Shown: one piece after another, positions 22,589 through 30,178 of the stretch
Numbering within the stretch: the stretch's first letter is position 1
Layout of the letters: each line of letters opens with the position of its first letter
Source: Glaciihabitans sp.
GTDB lineage: Bacteria > Actinomycetota > Actinomycetes > Actinomycetales > Microbacteriaceae
Length of the DNA stretch: 64,000 nucleotides
Reading direction: 5' to 3'
NCBI GenBank assembly: GCA_025465535.1
Contig: JAODMY010000110.1
Coordinates: 1 to 64,000 of the forward strand
Made by a program: the position numbers and the translations under genes
Notes under the pieces: generated by a model
The model's database searches: none
What the model was told of the DNA's origin: nothing
What the model saw: the letters and a program-made list of their open reading frames with translations, nothing else

Positions 22589-24558
22589 TGGGGCCGACCG
22601 AACCAACTCCGCCGCAGCCATTTCCGCTGCAGCCATTCCTGAGCGACGAGACCGTCGTGCTGCGCGCGCCGACGCAGGCCTGGTCGGCGGCCGACGGGAC
22701 GATCGGCGCCCGCGGCATCCACGGGGTGTATTTCTCCGACGTGCGGATCGTGTCATCGCTCGCGGTCAGTTACGGGGGCGAGCCGGGCGAGGTGGTGGCC
22801 GCGGTCCCGGACGGGGCCGACTCGATCGACTTCGTCACCCTGCTTCGCAGACTGGATGACCGCAGTGCCGATCCACGGATCCGTGCGGTGCATCGCCGAA
22901 CCGTTGGCACCGGTGGAGCCAGCGAGACCGTCACCGTCTCATCGACGCTCGCGCATCCGGTCATGACAACCATCACGGTTCGACTCGGGGCGGATCTCGC
23001 CAACATGGATGCGGTCAAGTCCGGCCTGCACACGGATGCGGTCACCATCGCTGTCGCCGACCCTGCCGCCGACGCTGCCGCCGAATCCACCGCCAGCTGG
23101 GGCCGCGATGCGATCTCGGTCACGCTCCGGGCGACCGACGCGCGCCTCACCATCGTGGGGGACGACCTCGAGCTCGCCTGGGACGTCACGGTACCGGCAA
23201 AGGGCTCGACCTCCGTCGGCTGGGACATCACGGCCACCGACTCGAGCGCCGTCGTCACCTCCGCCTCCCGAGCACCGGACTGGACGGTGCCGACCGCATC
23301 GAGTGGCGACGACCGGCTCGACCGCTGGCTCGCGAGGGCGCTGGTCGACCTCGAAGCGCTGCGGATGTCCCCAACGGCCGGCGATCCGGCATCCAGCGGT
23401 CCCGCACCCGTCTTCCTCGCGGCGGGTGCGCCCTGGTTCTTCACCCTCTTCGGCCGCGACTCGATCTGGTCGGCGCGACTGCTGCTACCGCTCGGCGGCA
23501 CTCTCGCCGCGGACACGCTGCGTGTTCTCGCGTCGATGCAGGGCACGAAGCATGACGCCGCAACCGCCGAGCAGCCGGGCAAGATCATGCACGAGCTGCG
23601 CAGGCAGCCGCAGGAGATCCCGGCCGAGGGTCTCCTCCTGCCGCCGCTCTACTACGGCACGATCGATGCGACACCGCTGTGGATCTGCCTCCTGCACGAC
23701 GCGTGGAAGTGCGGGATGCCCGACGCGGAGATTCGCGCGCTGCTGCCCAACCTTGTCGCCGCCCTCGGCTGGATGCGCGACTACGGCGACGCCGATGGCG
23801 ACGGCCTGCTCGAGTACGTCGACAGCACCGGACACGGGCTGGCCAACCAGGGCTGGAAGGATTCCGGCGACTCGGTGCAGTGGCGCGACGGACGCCTCGC
23901 CGAGGGCCCGATCGCGCTGTGCGAGGTGCAGGCCTACGCGTACGAGGCCGCGATGCACGCCGCCGACCTGCTCGACCACTTCGGCGGCGACAGCGACGAC
24001 AGCAGCAGCAGCAGCGAGTGGCGCAGCTGGGCCGCGGCCCTCCGCGCGCGCTTCCACGAGACGTTCTGGATCTCGGACGCAGCCGGTGAATATCCGGCGA
24101 TCGCCCTCGACGCCCACAAACGGCCGGTCGACACGGTCACCAGCAATATCGGGCACCTGCTCGGCACCGGAATCCTCGACGACGACCAGAGCGCGCGGAT
24201 CGCCTCGCGGCTCGTGTCGCCCGAACTGTCGTCGGGCTATGGCCTGCGGACCATGTCGACCGACTCCGCCGGATACTGGCCGCTCAGCTACCACGGCGGA
24301 AGCGTCTGGGCGCACGACACCGCGATCGTCATCCGCGGGCTGACCGCCGCCGGGCGCGACGCCGAGGCCGCCGTGCTCACGGATGGGCTGCTCGCCGCGG
24401 CGGCATCCTTCGACTATCGGATGCCAGAGCTGCACTCGGGAGACGCCGCGACCGCCTTCTCCCGCGCCGTCCCATACCCCGCCGCGTGCCGCCCGCAGGC
24501 CTGGTCGGCCGCGGCCGCCGTCGCGGTCTGGGCGGCGGGAACCAGCTCTGCCGGTTAG
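22588..24558 (+). CDS. glycogen-debranching-type amylo-alpha-1,6-glucosidase family protein
   Basis: 656 residues from ATG 22588 (ribosome site AAGGAG just before the TGATG overlap). The N-terminal beta-sandwich of the GDE_N type is recognisable (about 1-230: VLRAPTQAWSAADGTIGARG, YFSDVRIVSSLAV). The catalytic (alpha/alpha)6 barrel follows (about 240-656: APWFFTLFGRDSIWSARLLLP, a DADGDGLLEYVDSTGHGLANQGWKDSGDS-region, ending PAACRPQAWSAAAA). It is probably a cytoplasmic glycosidase acting on the imported oligosaccharide. A Ser run encoded by AGC repeats (about 23995-24020) interrupts the barrel. The stop overlaps the convergent oxidoreductase stop by 4 bp. Confidence 0.88.
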   Translation: MGPTEPTPPQPFPLQPFLSDETVVLRAPTQAWSAADGTIGARGIHGVYFSDVRIVSSLAVSYGGEPGEVVAAVPDGADSIDFVTLLRRLDDRSADPRIRAVHRRTVGTGGASETVTVSSTLAHPVMTTITVRLGADLANMDAVKSGLHTDAVTIAVADPAADAAAESTASWGRDAISVTLRATDARLTIVGDDLELAWDVTVPAKGSTSVGWDITATDSSAVVTSASRAPDWTVPTASSGDDRLDRWLARALVDLEALRMSPTAGDPASSGPAPVFLAAGAPWFFTLFGRDSIWSARLLLPLGGTLAADTLRVLASMQGTKHDAATAEQPGKIMHELRRQPQEIPAEGLLLPPLYYGTIDATPLWICLLHDAWKCGMPDAEIRALLPNLVAALGWMRDYGDADGDGLLEYVDSTGHGLANQGWKDSGDSVQWRDGRLAEGPIALCEVQAYAYEAAMHAADLLDHFGGDSDDSSSSSEWRSWAAALRARFHETFWISDAAGEYPAIALDAHKRPVDTVTSNIGHLLGTGILDDDQSARIASRLVSPELSSGYGLRTMSTDSAGYWPLSYHGGSVWAHDTAIVIRGLTAAGRDAEAAVLTDGLLAAAASFDYRMPELHSGDAATAFSRAVPYPAACRPQAWSAAAAVAVWAAGTSSAG

Positions 24559-25655
24559 AGCTTCGAGAGCGCGGCGACCACCTGGCGCGCGATCATCCGC
24601 CCGGCGCGGTTGGCTCCGATGGTGCTCGCCTGCGGGCCGTATCCGGCGAAGAAGACGCGCGGATCCTTGAAGGAATTACCTCCGCCGACCGCGACGCCGC
24701 CGGCCTTCTCGCGCAGTTTGAGCGGGGCGAGGTGGCGAAGCTCCGGGCGGAATCCGGTTGCCCAGATGATGGCATCCACCTTGCGGAATGTCCCGTCGGA
24801 CCAGCGCACGCCCTCTGGCTCGATCGCGCTGAACATCGGGTGGGCGTTGAGCACACCGCGGTCGATCCCGGCCTGAACTCGACGGGTGCGCGGAACGCCC
24901 GTGCCGCTCACGATGCTCGGCAGTGCTCGACCGGCACGCGCGGCCTCATCCTGCTTCGCGACAGCGGCCTCGGCGTCTTCCATGTTGATTTCGCCCTCGT
25001 TGAAGAATTCGATGTCACGTCTCGCGACCCAGGTCAGTTTCGACGCGACGCCCTCGAGCTCGAGCAGGAACCCGATCGCCGAGGTACCGCCGCCGACCAC
25101 GATCACGCTTTGCCCCGCGAACTCCTGGGCCTGAAGATAGTCGGTGGTGTGAACCTGGCGGCCGGCGAAGCTGTCCCGTCCCGGGTACCACGGGATGAAC
25201 GGGGCGCCCCAGGTGCCCGTCGCGTTCACGACGACATCGGTGGTCACATCCTGAACGTCGTCCTCGCCGTTGTTGAAAGTCACGAGCAGGTTCTCGGACT
25301 TGTTGTTCGTCACCGAGGTCACGACGGCCGGGCGCACAACCTGGAATTCGTAGTGATCCTCGTACCGGTGGTAGTAGTCGCCGATGATGTCCTTCGCCGG
25401 GAGCGAGCGATCGGCGGATTCGAAACTGATGCCGAGCGCATCCATTCCCGGGAGGTCGTTGACCTTGTGCGTCGATCCGAGCCGCAGGCCCTCCCACCGC
25501 GATTGCCACGCGCCGCCCGTCCCCGGGCCACGATCCAACAGGACGAATTCGTTGCCCGCATCCAGCCCGAGTCGCTTCAGGTAGTAGGCGACGGAGAGGC
25601 CGGCCTGACCCGCGCCGATCACCACAACAGAGGTGTCGGTTCCAGCGGTAGCCAC
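24555..25655 (-). CDS. FAD/NAD(P)-dependent oxidoreductase, flavin-monooxygenase-like
   Basis: 366 residues. The FAD Rossmann motif is VVVIGAGQAGLSVAYYL (about 10-26). A second dinucleotide motif is VIVVGGGTSAIGFLLE (about 165-180), and ATGFRPELRHL is the late motif typical of CzcO/FMO-like enzymes. The likely reaction is NADPH-dependent oxygenation or reduction of a small organic substrate; specificity is unknown. The GTG start at 25655 gives the Rossmann fold 10 residues in. It converges on the glycosidase with a 4-bp overlap, and its promoter region is shared with the divergent DUF3073 gene. A 9-bp-arm inverted repeat (25668-25690) lies 13 bases upstream. Confidence 0.88.
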   Translation of the reverse strand: MATAGTDTSVVVIGAGQAGLSVAYYLKRLGLDAGNEFVLLDRGPGTGGAWQSRWEGLRLGSTHKVNDLPGMDALGISFESADRSLPAKDIIGDYYHRYEDHYEFQVVRPAVVTSVTNNKSENLLVTFNNGEDDVQDVTTDVVVNATGTWGAPFIPWYPGRDSFAGRQVHTTDYLQAQEFAGQSVIVVGGGTSAIGFLLELEGVASKLTWVARRDIEFFNEGEINMEDAEAAVAKQDEAARAGRALPSIVSGTGVPRTRRVQAGIDRGVLNAHPMFSAIEPEGVRWSDGTFRKVDAIIWATGFRPELRHLAPLKLREKAGGVAVGGGNSFKDPRVFFAGYGPQASTIGANRAGRMIARQVVAALSKL

Positions 25656-25667
25656 CCGTCAACGTTA

Positions 25668-25690
25668 CCCGCGATGACTCGCATCGCGGG
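25668..25690. promoter_or_regulatory. inverted repeat upstream of the flavin oxidoreductase
   Basis: CCCGCGATG (25668-25676), five bases, CATCGCGGG (25682-25690). Perfect 9-bp arms in the divergent promoter region; could be an operator or an early RNA hairpin. No regulator gene adjoins it. Confidence 0.4.
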
Positions 25691-25798
25691 CGTGCTCGCG
25701 GAGGATGGTCAGCGGCGGACTATCGGGGGGTGCATGATAAAGTGATCGGTAGATTTTTACCTGTCCGTTGAACCGTTGCCTAACTGAGGGGGTCTCGC

Positions 25799-25996
25799 AT
25801 GGGGCGTGGCCGTCAAAAGGCGAAACACACGAAAGTCGCCCGGGATCTGAAGTACTACAGCCCGGACACGAACTACGGTGCACTCGCCAATGAGCTTCAC
25901 ACCAGCACGCCCACGTCCTCTGAAATGGACAAGTGGGCGGAGTATCTGGACGGCGATGGAGCCGAGGACGCCGACGAAGAGTCGCGCACGGCGTAA
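25799..25996 (+). CDS. DUF3073 family small protein
   Basis: 65 residues: MGRGRQKAKHTKVARDLKYY, then SPDTNYGALANEL and an acidic C-terminus. This is the actinobacterial DUF3073 family of about 60 residues; function unknown. The basic N-terminus suggests nucleic-acid or ribosome contact (inference). The same family sits beside purM in mycobacteria (Rv0810c next to purM and purF), so the neighbourhood is ancient. The ATG at 25799 is the conserved start. The gene ends in a three-unit tandem repeat that multiplies its TAA stop. Confidence 0.92.
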   Translation: MGRGRQKAKHTKVARDLKYYSPDTNYGALANELHTSTPTSSEMDKWAEYLDGDGAEDADEESRTA

Positions 25997-26047
25997 CTGC
26001 TCGCTGTTGGTTAACTGCTCGCTGTTACTTAACTGCTCGCTGTTGGT
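25994..26047. repeat. three tandem 18-bp units each starting with TAA
   Basis: TAACTGCTCGCTGTTGGT (25994-26011), a copy with two changes (26012-26029) and an exact copy (26030-26047), followed by TGA. The first TAA is the DUF3073 stop. Because 18 is a multiple of three, the frame meets four stops in a row. The array fills most of the 62-bp convergent gap before the purM stop. Confidence 0.92.
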
Positions 26048-26058
26048 TGAACCAACGG

Positions 26059-27156
26059 CTACGCGTACGCCCCGACCAGGCGAACCGCTCCGCCGTTGAC
26101 GCCCTTTGCACCCTGCTCGAATCCCTCGAATGACCGGGCCGAGGTCTGCACCGTGCCGGTGACCCACGCCGGGAATCCGTCGACACCGAGCTTCTCGATC
26201 ACGGCATCCACGGCGTGCGGAGCGACGACGGCGATCATCCCGATTCCCAGGTTCCAGGTGCCCTCGGTCTCGGTGAGCTTGATGCCGCCGAGGTCGGCGA
26301 GCACACGGAACACCGGTGCCGGCGACCAACTCGAGCGATCGAGCTCGGCCCACGAACCGATGGGCAGCACCCGCGCGAGGTTGGCCGCGATGCCACCACC
26401 GGTGATGTGGCTGAGCGCGTGAACGCCCGTGCCGACGACGGGATCGGACAACAGGCGCAACAGCGGGGCGGTGTAGAGCCGGGTCGGCTCGAGCAGTACC
26501 TCGCCGACGACGCCGCCGAGTGCATCCGATCGATCCGTGTAGCCGATGCCGTTCTTGGTCAGGATGTGGCGGACGAGCGAGAATCCATTCGAGTGCAGCC
26601 CGGATGATCCGATCGCGATGACGACGTCGCCGTCCTTGACGAGATGCGGGCCGAGCTGAGCGTCCGCCTCGACGGCACCCACGGCGGCCCCAGCGACGTC
26701 GTAGTCGTCCGGCCCGAGGAGCCCGGGATGTTCGGCGGTCTCGCCGCCGACGAGCGCGGTTCGGGTCTCGGCGCAGGCGCGGGCGATCCCGGCGACGATG
26801 TCCGCGATCCGCTCGGGTACGACCCGGCCGCAGGCGATGTAGTCCGTCATGAACAGCGGCTTGGCGCCGACGACGACGATGTCATCCACGACCATTCCGA
26901 CGAGGTCCTGGCCGATGGTGTCGTGTTTGTCGAGCGCCTGGGCGATGGCGACCTTCGTGCCGACGCCATCCGTGGAGGTCGCAAGCAGTGGTCGCCGGTA
27001 CGCCTTGAGGAACGACACGTCGAAAAGCCCGGCGAAGCCACCGACGCCGCCGAGAACCTCGGGGCCGTGGGTCTTCTGTACGGCCGACTTCATGAGTTCG
27101 ACGGCGAGGTCGCCGGCCGCCGTGTCAACACCCGCCTCGCGATAGCTCGTGGTCAT
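26059..27156 (-). CDS. purM: phosphoribosylformylglycinamidine cyclo-ligase (AIR synthetase)
   Basis: 365 residues from ATG 27156. It closes the imidazole ring: FGAM + ATP to AIR, step five of purine synthesis. Visible family motifs: YREAGVDTAAGD at the N-terminus, LLATSTDGVGTKVAIA (ATP/substrate loop), DLVGMVVDDIVVVGAKPLF, GGETAEHPG and SSGLHSNGFSLVR. The frame extends six codons upstream to 27174, but the ATG before TTSYREAGVD matches the family start. It is divergent from purF with 91 bp between starts. The pair is adjacent in many actinobacteria. Confidence 0.97.
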   Translation of the reverse strand: MTTSYREAGVDTAAGDLAVELMKSAVQKTHGPEVLGGVGGFAGLFDVSFLKAYRRPLLATSTDGVGTKVAIAQALDKHDTIGQDLVGMVVDDIVVVGAKPLFMTDYIACGRVVPERIADIVAGIARACAETRTALVGGETAEHPGLLGPDDYDVAGAAVGAVEADAQLGPHLVKDGDVVIAIGSSGLHSNGFSLVRHILTKNGIGYTDRSDALGGVVGEVLLEPTRLYTAPLLRLLSDPVVGTGVHALSHITGGGIAANLARVLPIGSWAELDRSSWSPAPVFRVLADLGGIKLTETEGTWNLGIGMIAVVAPHAVDAVIEKLGVDGFPAWVTGTVQTSARSFEGFEQGAKGVNGGAVRLVGAYA

Positions 27157-27199
27157 GCACCAAGTCTGCCCCACTCAGCAACACCCGCCGAGCGACCCT

Positions 27200-27205
27200 T
27201 AGACT
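27200..27205 (+). promoter_or_regulatory. -10 element of purF
   Basis: TAGACT hexamer 42 bp before the purF ATG; a ribosome site AGGAA (27231-27235) follows in the leader. No convincing -35 or known purine riboswitch/operator is visible. Confidence 0.45.
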
Positions 27206-27247
27206 AGAGGTGACTTATTTCGCTAGCGTCAGGAACACCCCGGCAGC

Positions 27248-28705
27248 ATGTGCGGCATTGTGGGCATCGTCTCAGCACAACCCGTCAATCAGCAGGTTTA
27301 CGACAGCCTGTTGCTTCTTCAGCACCGTGGACAGGATTCGACCGGTATGGCGACAGCCGATACCGACACCTTCCACATCTTCAAGGCCAAGGGCCAGGTG
27401 CGTGAGGCGTATCGAACGCGCGACATGCGCTCGCTCACCGGGACCATGGGTCTCGGTCACGTGCGCTACGCGACTCGAGGAAACGCCTCCAATGAGGAGG
27501 AGGCCCAGCCGTTCTATGTGAACGCGCCGTACGGCATCATCCTCGTCCACAACGGAAACCTGACGAACACGCGCGAGCTGACGCAGGAACTGTTCCACGT
27601 GGATCGCCGCCATCTCAACACCTCGAGCGACACCGAGTTGCTTGTCAACGTTCTCGCCAACGAGCTGCAGGCGCAGGTCAGCGGATCCGAACTCGACCCC
27701 GACCAGATCTTCACAGCGATCTCCCGGCTGCACGAGCGCGTCGAGGGCTCCTACGCCGCGATCGCGCTGATCGCGGGCCACGGGTTGCTGGCGTTCCGGG
27801 ATCCCTTCGGCATCCGTCCGCTCGTCCTCGGGCGCAGGCAGACCGGTTTCGTCGGGGAGGACTGGATCGTCGCATCCGAATCCCTCGTGCTGGAGAGCGC
27901 CGGCTATGAGATCGTTCGCGACCTCGAACCGGGTGAGGCTGTTTTCATCGCGATGGATGGCGAGATGACCTCGCGCCAGTGCGCCAAGAATCCGCGGCTG
28001 ATCCCGTGCTCGTTCGAGTATGTCTACCTCGCCCGCCCAGACTCGATCATGAACGGCATCTCCGTCTACGAGGCTCGACTGCGGCTCGGCGACCGGCTTG
28101 CAGACACCATCGCGCAGTACACGCCGGCGGGCGATATCGACGTCGTCATGCCGATTCCGGATTCCTCGAGGCCCGCCGCAATGCAGGTCGCGCAGAAGCT
28201 GGGCGTCGAATACCGCGAGGGTTTCTACAAGAACCGCTACGTCGGTCGGACCTTCATCATGCCCGGCCAGGCGGAGCGCAAGAAGTCGGTCAAGCAGAAG
28301 CTGAACGCCATGGGCAGCGAGTTCCGTGGCAAGAACATCCTGATTGTGGATGACTCGATCGTGCGGGGCACCACCTCGAAGGAGATCGTGCAGATGGCCC
28401 GCGAGGCCGGCGCGAACAAGGTCACGTTCACCTCGGCCGCGCCCCCCGTCCGCTTCCCACACGTCTACGGGATCAACATGCCGACCGCCCACGAGCTCGT
28501 CGCGCACGGTCGCAAGATTCCCGAGATCGCCACAGAGCTCGGCGCCGACTACCTGATCTACCAGGAGGTCGCCGATATGCAGGCGGCCATCATCGAGGGA
28601 TCGAACGTCACAGAGCTCGAGATGAGCTGCTTCACGGGCGACTACGTCACGGGCACCGTCACGCCCGAGTACCTGGCCTGGGTCGAAGCGAACCAGCTGA
28701 GCTAG
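27248..28705 (+). CDS. purF: amidophosphoribosyltransferase
   Basis: 485 residues. It transfers glutamine amide nitrogen to PRPP, the committed step of purine synthesis. The protein begins MCGIVGIVSAQ, so Cys2 becomes the N-terminal nucleophile without a propeptide. The glutaminase domain (about 1-240) includes LQHRGQDSTGMAT and HVRYATRG. The phosphoribosyltransferase domain has ILIVDDSIVRGTTSKEIV as its PRPP loop. Only one Cys (EMSCFTGDYVTG) is present at the C-terminal region where [4Fe-4S] PurF enzymes have a Cys pair, so it is probably not an iron-sulfur type. It is divergent from purM. Confidence 0.97.
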   Translation: MCGIVGIVSAQPVNQQVYDSLLLLQHRGQDSTGMATADTDTFHIFKAKGQVREAYRTRDMRSLTGTMGLGHVRYATRGNASNEEEAQPFYVNAPYGIILVHNGNLTNTRELTQELFHVDRRHLNTSSDTELLVNVLANELQAQVSGSELDPDQIFTAISRLHERVEGSYAAIALIAGHGLLAFRDPFGIRPLVLGRRQTGFVGEDWIVASESLVLESAGYEIVRDLEPGEAVFIAMDGEMTSRQCAKNPRLIPCSFEYVYLARPDSIMNGISVYEARLRLGDRLADTIAQYTPAGDIDVVMPIPDSSRPAAMQVAQKLGVEYREGFYKNRYVGRTFIMPGQAERKKSVKQKLNAMGSEFRGKNILIVDDSIVRGTTSKEIVQMAREAGANKVTFTSAAPPVRFPHVYGINMPTAHELVAHGRKIPEIATELGADYLIYQEVADMQAAIIEGSNVTELEMSCFTGDYVTGTVTPEYLAWVEANQLS

Positions 28706-28725
28706 TCGGGCCGGCCGCGGGTTCC

Positions 28726-29178
28726 TTAGCCGGCGGCCTTCGTGAACGCGTACTGGACGTTCGCATCCGGATCCCCGAGGTCGACGTAGAGCTGGCGGTT
28801 CGATGTGGTGCTGCCCTCGACCAGCATCGTGAGTCCGTTGAAGGTGCCGACCATGGTCGGCTTCAGGAAGTGGAGCTGCACGGCGGGCGCCCCGCCGGCG
28901 TCGTTGCCGCCACTGCCGATCTTCCAGGTTCCCTTGACCGTGATGATCGGCCCCTTGATTTTGGCGCCATCCTGAATAATGGCCTGCTTGACGACACCGG
29001 TCGGGATTCCGCTGACGACAAAGTCGCCATCCTTGTCGAGTTCGAGGGTCGCCGTGCCGTGTCGCCAGGTGCCGATCACCTGCGCGCGCGTGGGAACGGG
29101 GACGGGAACCGCCGACTCACAAGCGCTCAGGCCCATGCAGGCCGCGAGCAGAATGACGAGGGACGCGGCTTTTCGCAT
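28726..29178 (-). CDS. small lipoprotein of unknown function
   Basis: 150 residues. A signal peptide with lipobox LSAC (Cys20; KAASLVILLAACMGLSACES) predicts membrane anchoring outside the cell. The mature part is a small beta-rich domain with IGTWRHGTATLELDKDGDFVVSG, then VKGTWKIG and LHFLKP, a pattern seen in lipocalin-like or copper-resistance-like folds. No catalytic motif is recognised, and I cannot name a function. It converges on purF with 20 bp between stops; a GC-rich inverted sequence (GCCGGC at 28710 and 28729) lies in and beyond that gap. Confidence 0.7.
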   Translation of the reverse strand: MRKAASLVILLAACMGLSACESAVPVPVPTRAQVIGTWRHGTATLELDKDGDFVVSGIPTGVVKQAIIQDGAKIKGPIITVKGTWKIGSGGNDAGGAPAVQLHFLKPTMVGTFNGLTMLVEGSTTSNRQLYVDLGDPDANVQYAFTKAAG

Positions 29179-29223
29179 TGCCCCATTCTCCCCCGGTCAG
29201 CTGAGCGCGGGGGCGGGATCCTG

Positions 29224-29559
29224 CTAGTCGGCGTTCCGAACGTCGCCTGCGTCGTCGGCCTGCTCGTCATCCGCAATCTGCAGCCGATCCACCGAGGCTG
29301 TGATCGTCTTGGCGCGCCGACTCAGCAACTTGTCGAGAACGACCGCGATGACAGCGCCAAGGAGTGCGCCGATGACGATCCCGTAGAGAGCGAAGTAACC
29401 GAACGTCGCACCGAAGCCGACCGTCGGATCGACCGGGAAATACGCGGTCGTCACGAGCGCGACAATCACGCCGATGACCGCACCGAGGACGATGAACACC
29501 AGAAACTTCGGTGCCCTGCGGATGCGCACTGTCGTTGCGCCGTCATCGGTGTTGCTCAC
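29224..29559 (-). CDS. two-helix membrane protein, unknown function
   Basis: 111 residues from GTG 29559. Two strongly hydrophobic segments (about 20-42, FLVFIVLGAVIGVIVALVTTA, and 53-76, YFALYGIVIGALLGAVIAVV) are joined by a short loop. The acidic cytoplasmic tail ends DEQADDAGDVRNAD. The frame is open upstream to 29766, but that stretch overlaps the sterol-carrier gene and is Arg/Pro-rich shadow sequence. It follows the sterol-carrier-like gene by four bases on the same strand, suggesting co-transcription. No family function is known to me. Confidence 0.75.
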   Translation of the reverse strand: MSNTDDGATTVRIRRAPKFLVFIVLGAVIGVIVALVTTAYFPVDPTVGFGATFGYFALYGIVIGALLGAVIAVVLDKLLSRRAKTITASVDRLQIADDEQADDAGDVRNAD

Positions 29560-29563
29560 CAAC

Positions 29564-29962
29564 TCATTCTCGCATCCGCAGGACGGGTAAATGTTCGGAC
29601 AGGTCCGCGCGGGAACCGGACGCCGACACGGCCCCCGCGGCGAGCGCGACGGGCCAGTCGGTGGCGCCGGTTGCCAGCGCGAGCCAGGTTGCGGAATCCA
29701 TCTCGACGACGTTGGGAGGGGTGCCGCGGGTGTGGCGCGGTCCCTCGATCGCCTGGGTTGCGCCAAATGGCGGCACCCGCACCTCGACCGTGTTGCCCGG
29801 GGCGGATTCGGCCAGCAGCTGCAGCAGGTAGCGGACGGCGGTCGCAGTCGTGTCGCGATTCACGCCCCGAATTCCGCTGCCGGTTGCCCCGGTCCCGCCC
29901 TCCGCTACCGCGGCACGCACGGCCGACTCACCAACCTCATCCGCGATCCGTGCCCTTGCCAT
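29564..29962 (-). CDS. sterol-carrier-family (SCP2-like) protein
   Basis: 132 residues: a helical N-terminus, then the conserved block [33 protein letters not shown] split over about residues 57-90, and [21 protein letters not shown] near the C-terminus. This matches the actinobacterial sterol-carrier-family protein encoded beside purF (Rv0807 in M. tuberculosis). The ligand is unknown. ATG 29962 is the start. The bases directly upstream are three tandem 15-bp units that repeat a GAGGTGG ribosome-site-like word. It is divergent from purD. Confidence 0.85.
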   Translation of the reverse strand: MARARIADEVGESAVRAAVAEGGTGATGSGIRGVNRDTTATAVRYLLQLLAESAPGNTVEVRVPPFGATQAIEGPRHTRGTPPNVVEMDSATWLALATGATDWPVALAAGAVSASGSRADLSEHLPVLRMRE

Positions 29963-29964
29963 AT

Positions 29965-30009
29965 CTCAACGGTAGCCACCTCAACGGCAGCCACCTCAAC
30001 GGCAGCCCG
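29965..30009. repeat. three tandem 15-bp units at a ribosome-binding region
   Basis: Units at 29965-29979, 29980-29994 and 29995-30009, plus-strand form CTCAACGGYAGCCAC. Read on the minus strand they place GTTGAG(GTGG)-type words at about -5, -20 and -35 from the ATG at 29962. Confidence 0.88.
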
Positions 30010-30014
30010 ACCGC

Positions 30015-30114
30015 CCGTTCATAACTCAGCCTGATTTTCACCGAGGACGGTCCGGCTCCCGGAAACACTGGACTCCCGGCGGCGCATCGCAAATCCAGGC
30101 TGAGTTATGAACGG
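30015..30114. repeat. inverted repeat with 62-bp interior (element C)
   Basis: Perfect 19-bp arms (30015-30033 and 30096-30114; core GTTCATAACTCAGCCTG) separated by 62 bp, in the divergent region between the sterol-carrier gene and purD. No target duplication is evident. It could be an operator pair, a cruciform-forming element or a non-autonomous mobile remnant. Confidence 0.85.
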
Positions 30115-30178
30115 CAGCGACGGTCGCGAGACACGGGGAAAGGGACACAGGCCGCGCAGCCGCCAGTAGCCTTAGGGG

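Noticed and set aside
28710..28734. Terminator hairpin between purF and the lipoprotein gene
   Set aside because: Only a 6-bp GCCGGC stem with a 14-bp loop that overlaps the lipoprotein end; too weak to call.
30015..30114. Element C as a complete insertion sequence or MITE
   Set aside because: No target-site duplication or transposase is seen; kept only as an inverted repeat.
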